The notes below the pieces were generated by a model. That model ran no database searches. It was not told the origin of the DNA and was given only the letters and a program-made list of their open reading frames with translations. From the NCBI GenBank assembly GCA_946478935.1, contig CAMLEL010000119.1, positions 1 to 7,248 of the forward strand: a stretch of 7,248 nt of DNA, written 5' to 3'. The DNA is from an uncultured Armatimonadota bacterium. Lineage in GTDB: Bacteria; Armatimonadota; Fimbriimonadia; Fimbriimonadales; Fimbriimonadaceae. Shown piece after piece: positions 5,720 through 7,248 of this stretch (its first letter is position 1; each line of letters starts with the position of its first letter). The position numbers were made by a program, and so were the translations under genes.

Positions 5720-7248
5720 TTAGCCCCCGGGTTTCGGCGCTTCCTCCTTCACCAGGCGAGGCGTAATCAAAACCATGATCTCGCTCTTGCGCTTATTGAT
5801 TGATCGGCTCCGGAAGAGTTCGCCCACGATCGGCAGCTTGGACAAGATCGGAATCTCTTGAACGGTCTTCGTCATTTCATCCCGAATCAGTCCGCCAATC
5901 ACGACGGTTTCTCCATCCTTCACCATGACAGTCGTTTCCGCCTCTCGAGTGCTGGTCTGGGGAATGTTGTCACTATCGATGGCCGTGATGGTGCTTACGA
6001 CGGGGTGGACGCGCATCGTGATGTTGCCATCGGCGTTGACCCGAGGCCTGAGTAGCAGAATGATGCCGACCGGAAATTCTGCGATTTCCACAGTTTGAGT
6101 ACCGAGTCCACCTGCTTGCGCGAGCCGAGCGCGAATGGTGTCGCCGATGAACACGTTGGACTCATCACCATCGATGACCATGACAGAGGGCCGGGCAAGA
6201 ATCTTGGCTTCCTTGTTCGTGACCATCGCATCCAAGATGGCATTAAAGTTCCAAGGGAGCCGAGTGAACTGACCGAATCCTGCGGGTCGTGTCGTATTGA
6301 TCGACGTCGTATTGATCAAGGTTCGGTTGGGCACTTCCCAGAAATTGAAGGGTAGCCAGTCCCACTTCACCCCAAGACGTTCTGAGAACTCTGGCGATGT
6401 ATCGATCACCTGAACTTCGACTGCTACCTGACGTGGCTTTGTGTCGATGCTAGCCAACAGGCCAAACACGTTGTCGACCGCCGACTTGCGACCACGAATA
6501 ATCAATGTCTTGGATCGCTCGCCTTCCTTGACTGGTTCTTGCGACTGGCTGGAGGATTGCGTGCCGACTGAGCCACTGCTTGATCCAGAATCCCCGCTGG
6601 TCGAACTTCCGATTCGCGCGCTGGTCAATGGATTGAAGCCAGGCACTCTCGGAGAATAAGTCGCCGGTCCGGCCGTAGCCTGCACGTTCGGGGCGACCTC
6701 TTTGAGGACCTTGAGGAGTTCAGGGGCGCTGCTGTATCGAATCTCGTATAGCTTGACCACATCGTCTTCGGCGGACATTGATGACCCCGAATCGATCGCT
6801 GCAATCATCCGCGTGGCCGCTTCAACGTCTGTCTTCGGGCCGCTCAAAACGATGCTGCCCGTGTTACCTTCCGTATTGGCGACGGCTTCCACGATCAGAT
6901 TCGGATACAAGTTCTTGACCGTCTGCCCTAAAACGCTTGCCGAGGAATTCTTGATCTGAACGATTTGACGCGTGTGGAGGTCGCGAGAGGCGAGCTCCTC
7001 CTTCTCTTCCAGATACTCTCGGACCATGACGATCTCTGCCGGAATGGCCGTCACGGCAAGCTTGTCGCCAGCAGCCTCCGCCGTCACGGTTGGGAAAGAG
7101 GCTTCGAGCATTTTGGCGGCTTCGTCCGGTCGAAGGTACTTGAGGGTAAACTTGACCCGGTTGCCATAGGGCAAGAGGGCTCGACGCAAGTTCTCCGGCG
7201 CGGCAACGACGAAGGTATTTGCCACCCGTCGATAGGTCAGGCCAGCCG
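5720..7248 (-). CDS. Secretin (PilQ/GspD-like outer-membrane channel), 5' end outside the window
   Basis: This is the C-terminal part, about 509 residues, of a secretin, the multimeric outer-membrane gate of type IV pili or type II secretion. The frame stays open to the right edge (GLTYRRVANTFVV precedes and includes a GTG at 7225), so that GTG is not the true start. In order: the end of a small N-terminal domain; three secretin-N (NHR) repeats, beginning near 7156, 6967 and 6766; and the secretin core from about 6435. The third repeat holds a Ser/Gly/Gln insertion (about 6530-6630). The core includes LARPSVMVIDG, VFIGD, VVIGGLI and the family signature IPILSKLPIVGELFRS, ending in MVLITPRLV close to the stop codon. 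The short tail is Pro/Lys/Gly-rich. It is the first visible gene of the minus-strand operon, whose promoter lies outside the window. PilQ versus GspD is not settled by what is visible. Confidence 0.92.
   Translation of the reverse strand, partial: AGLTYRRVANTFVVAAPENLRRALLPYGNRVKFTLKYLRPDEAAKMLEASFPTVTAEAAGDKLAVTAIPAEIVMVREYLEEKEELASRDLHTRQIVQIKNSSASVLGQTVKNLYPNLIVEAVANTEGNTGSIVLSGPKTDVEAATRMIAAIDSGSSMSAEDDVVKLYEIRYSSAPELLKVLKEVAPNVQATAGPATYSPRVPGFNPLTSARIGSSTSGDSGSSSGSVGTQSSSQSQEPVKEGERSKTLIIRGRKSAVDNVFGLLASIDTKPRQVAVEVQVIDTSPEFSERLGVKWDWLPFNFWEVPNRTLINTTSINTTRPAGFGQFTRLPWNFNAILDAMVTNKEAKILARPSVMVIDGDESNVFIGDTIRARLAQAGGLGTQTVEIAEFPVGIILLLRPRVNADGNITMRVHPVVSTITAIDSDNIPQTSTREAETTVMVKDGETVVIGGLIRDEMTKTVQEIPILSKLPIVGELFRSRSINKRKSEIMVLITPRLVKEEAPKPGG
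6291..6320. repeat. 15-bp tandem duplication inside the secretin gene
   Basis: GTCGTATTGATC occurs at 6291-6302 and again at 6306-6317, a period of 15 bp with GAC between the copies. The duplication stays in frame and gives INTTSINTT in the secretin core. It looks like a replication-slippage duplication in a surface loop. Confidence 0.7.

Overview
The window reads as bacterial chromosome with about 55% GC by eye, dense genes and no sign of mobile DNA. The mix is a Tat-exported Gfo/Idh/MocA oxidoreductase, an ECF sigma factor, a secretin with a GspC/PilP-like partner, and a soluble NtrB/NtrC-type two-component pair. It suggests a Gram-negative-type (two-membrane) environmental bacterium. Exported Gfo/Idh/MocA proteins of this kind are common in Armatimonadota, Planctomycetota and Verrucomicrobiota. 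Armatimonadota (Fimbriimonas-like) is my best guess, held at low confidence because no rRNA or marker gene is present.

Layout. On the + strand, 10-1386 encodes the exported oxidoreductase. It converges, with 9 bp between stop codons, on an ECF sigma factor (1396-2013, minus). Upstream of the sigma gene is a roughly 300-bp gene-free stretch (2014-2320). It holds a perfect 14-bp palindrome next to the start codon, two weak ECF-like promoter candidates with identical spacing, and a good intrinsic terminator (2270-2301, minus). That terminator closes a 59-codon gene (2321-2500, minus), which has a perfect AGGAGG ribosome binding site and no recognisable family. From 2649 to the right edge, all genes lie on the minus strand as one tight run. 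In transcription order these are a secretin (partial, running off the right edge), a GspC/PilP-like inner-membrane protein, a GAF-domain histidine kinase and an NtrC-type response regulator. Gaps are 5 and 16 bp, followed by a 4-bp TTGA overlap.

How the genes may work together. The secretin and GspC/PilP-like protein belong to the outer-membrane channel and its periplasm-spanning link in a type IV pilus or type II secretion machine. The kinase and regulator share that transcription unit, so they probably tune expression of the machine, or of something coupled to it, through sigma-54. The main surprise is the regulator. It has a complete receiver and a complete sigma-54-activating AAA+ domain with GAFTGA, but it stops right after the AAA+ domain and has no Fis-type DNA-binding helix-turn-helix. 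It would therefore have to activate sigma-54 holoenzyme from solution or through a partner. The small basic, aromatic-rich 59-residue protein just downstream may be the last gene of the same unit or a separate short gene.
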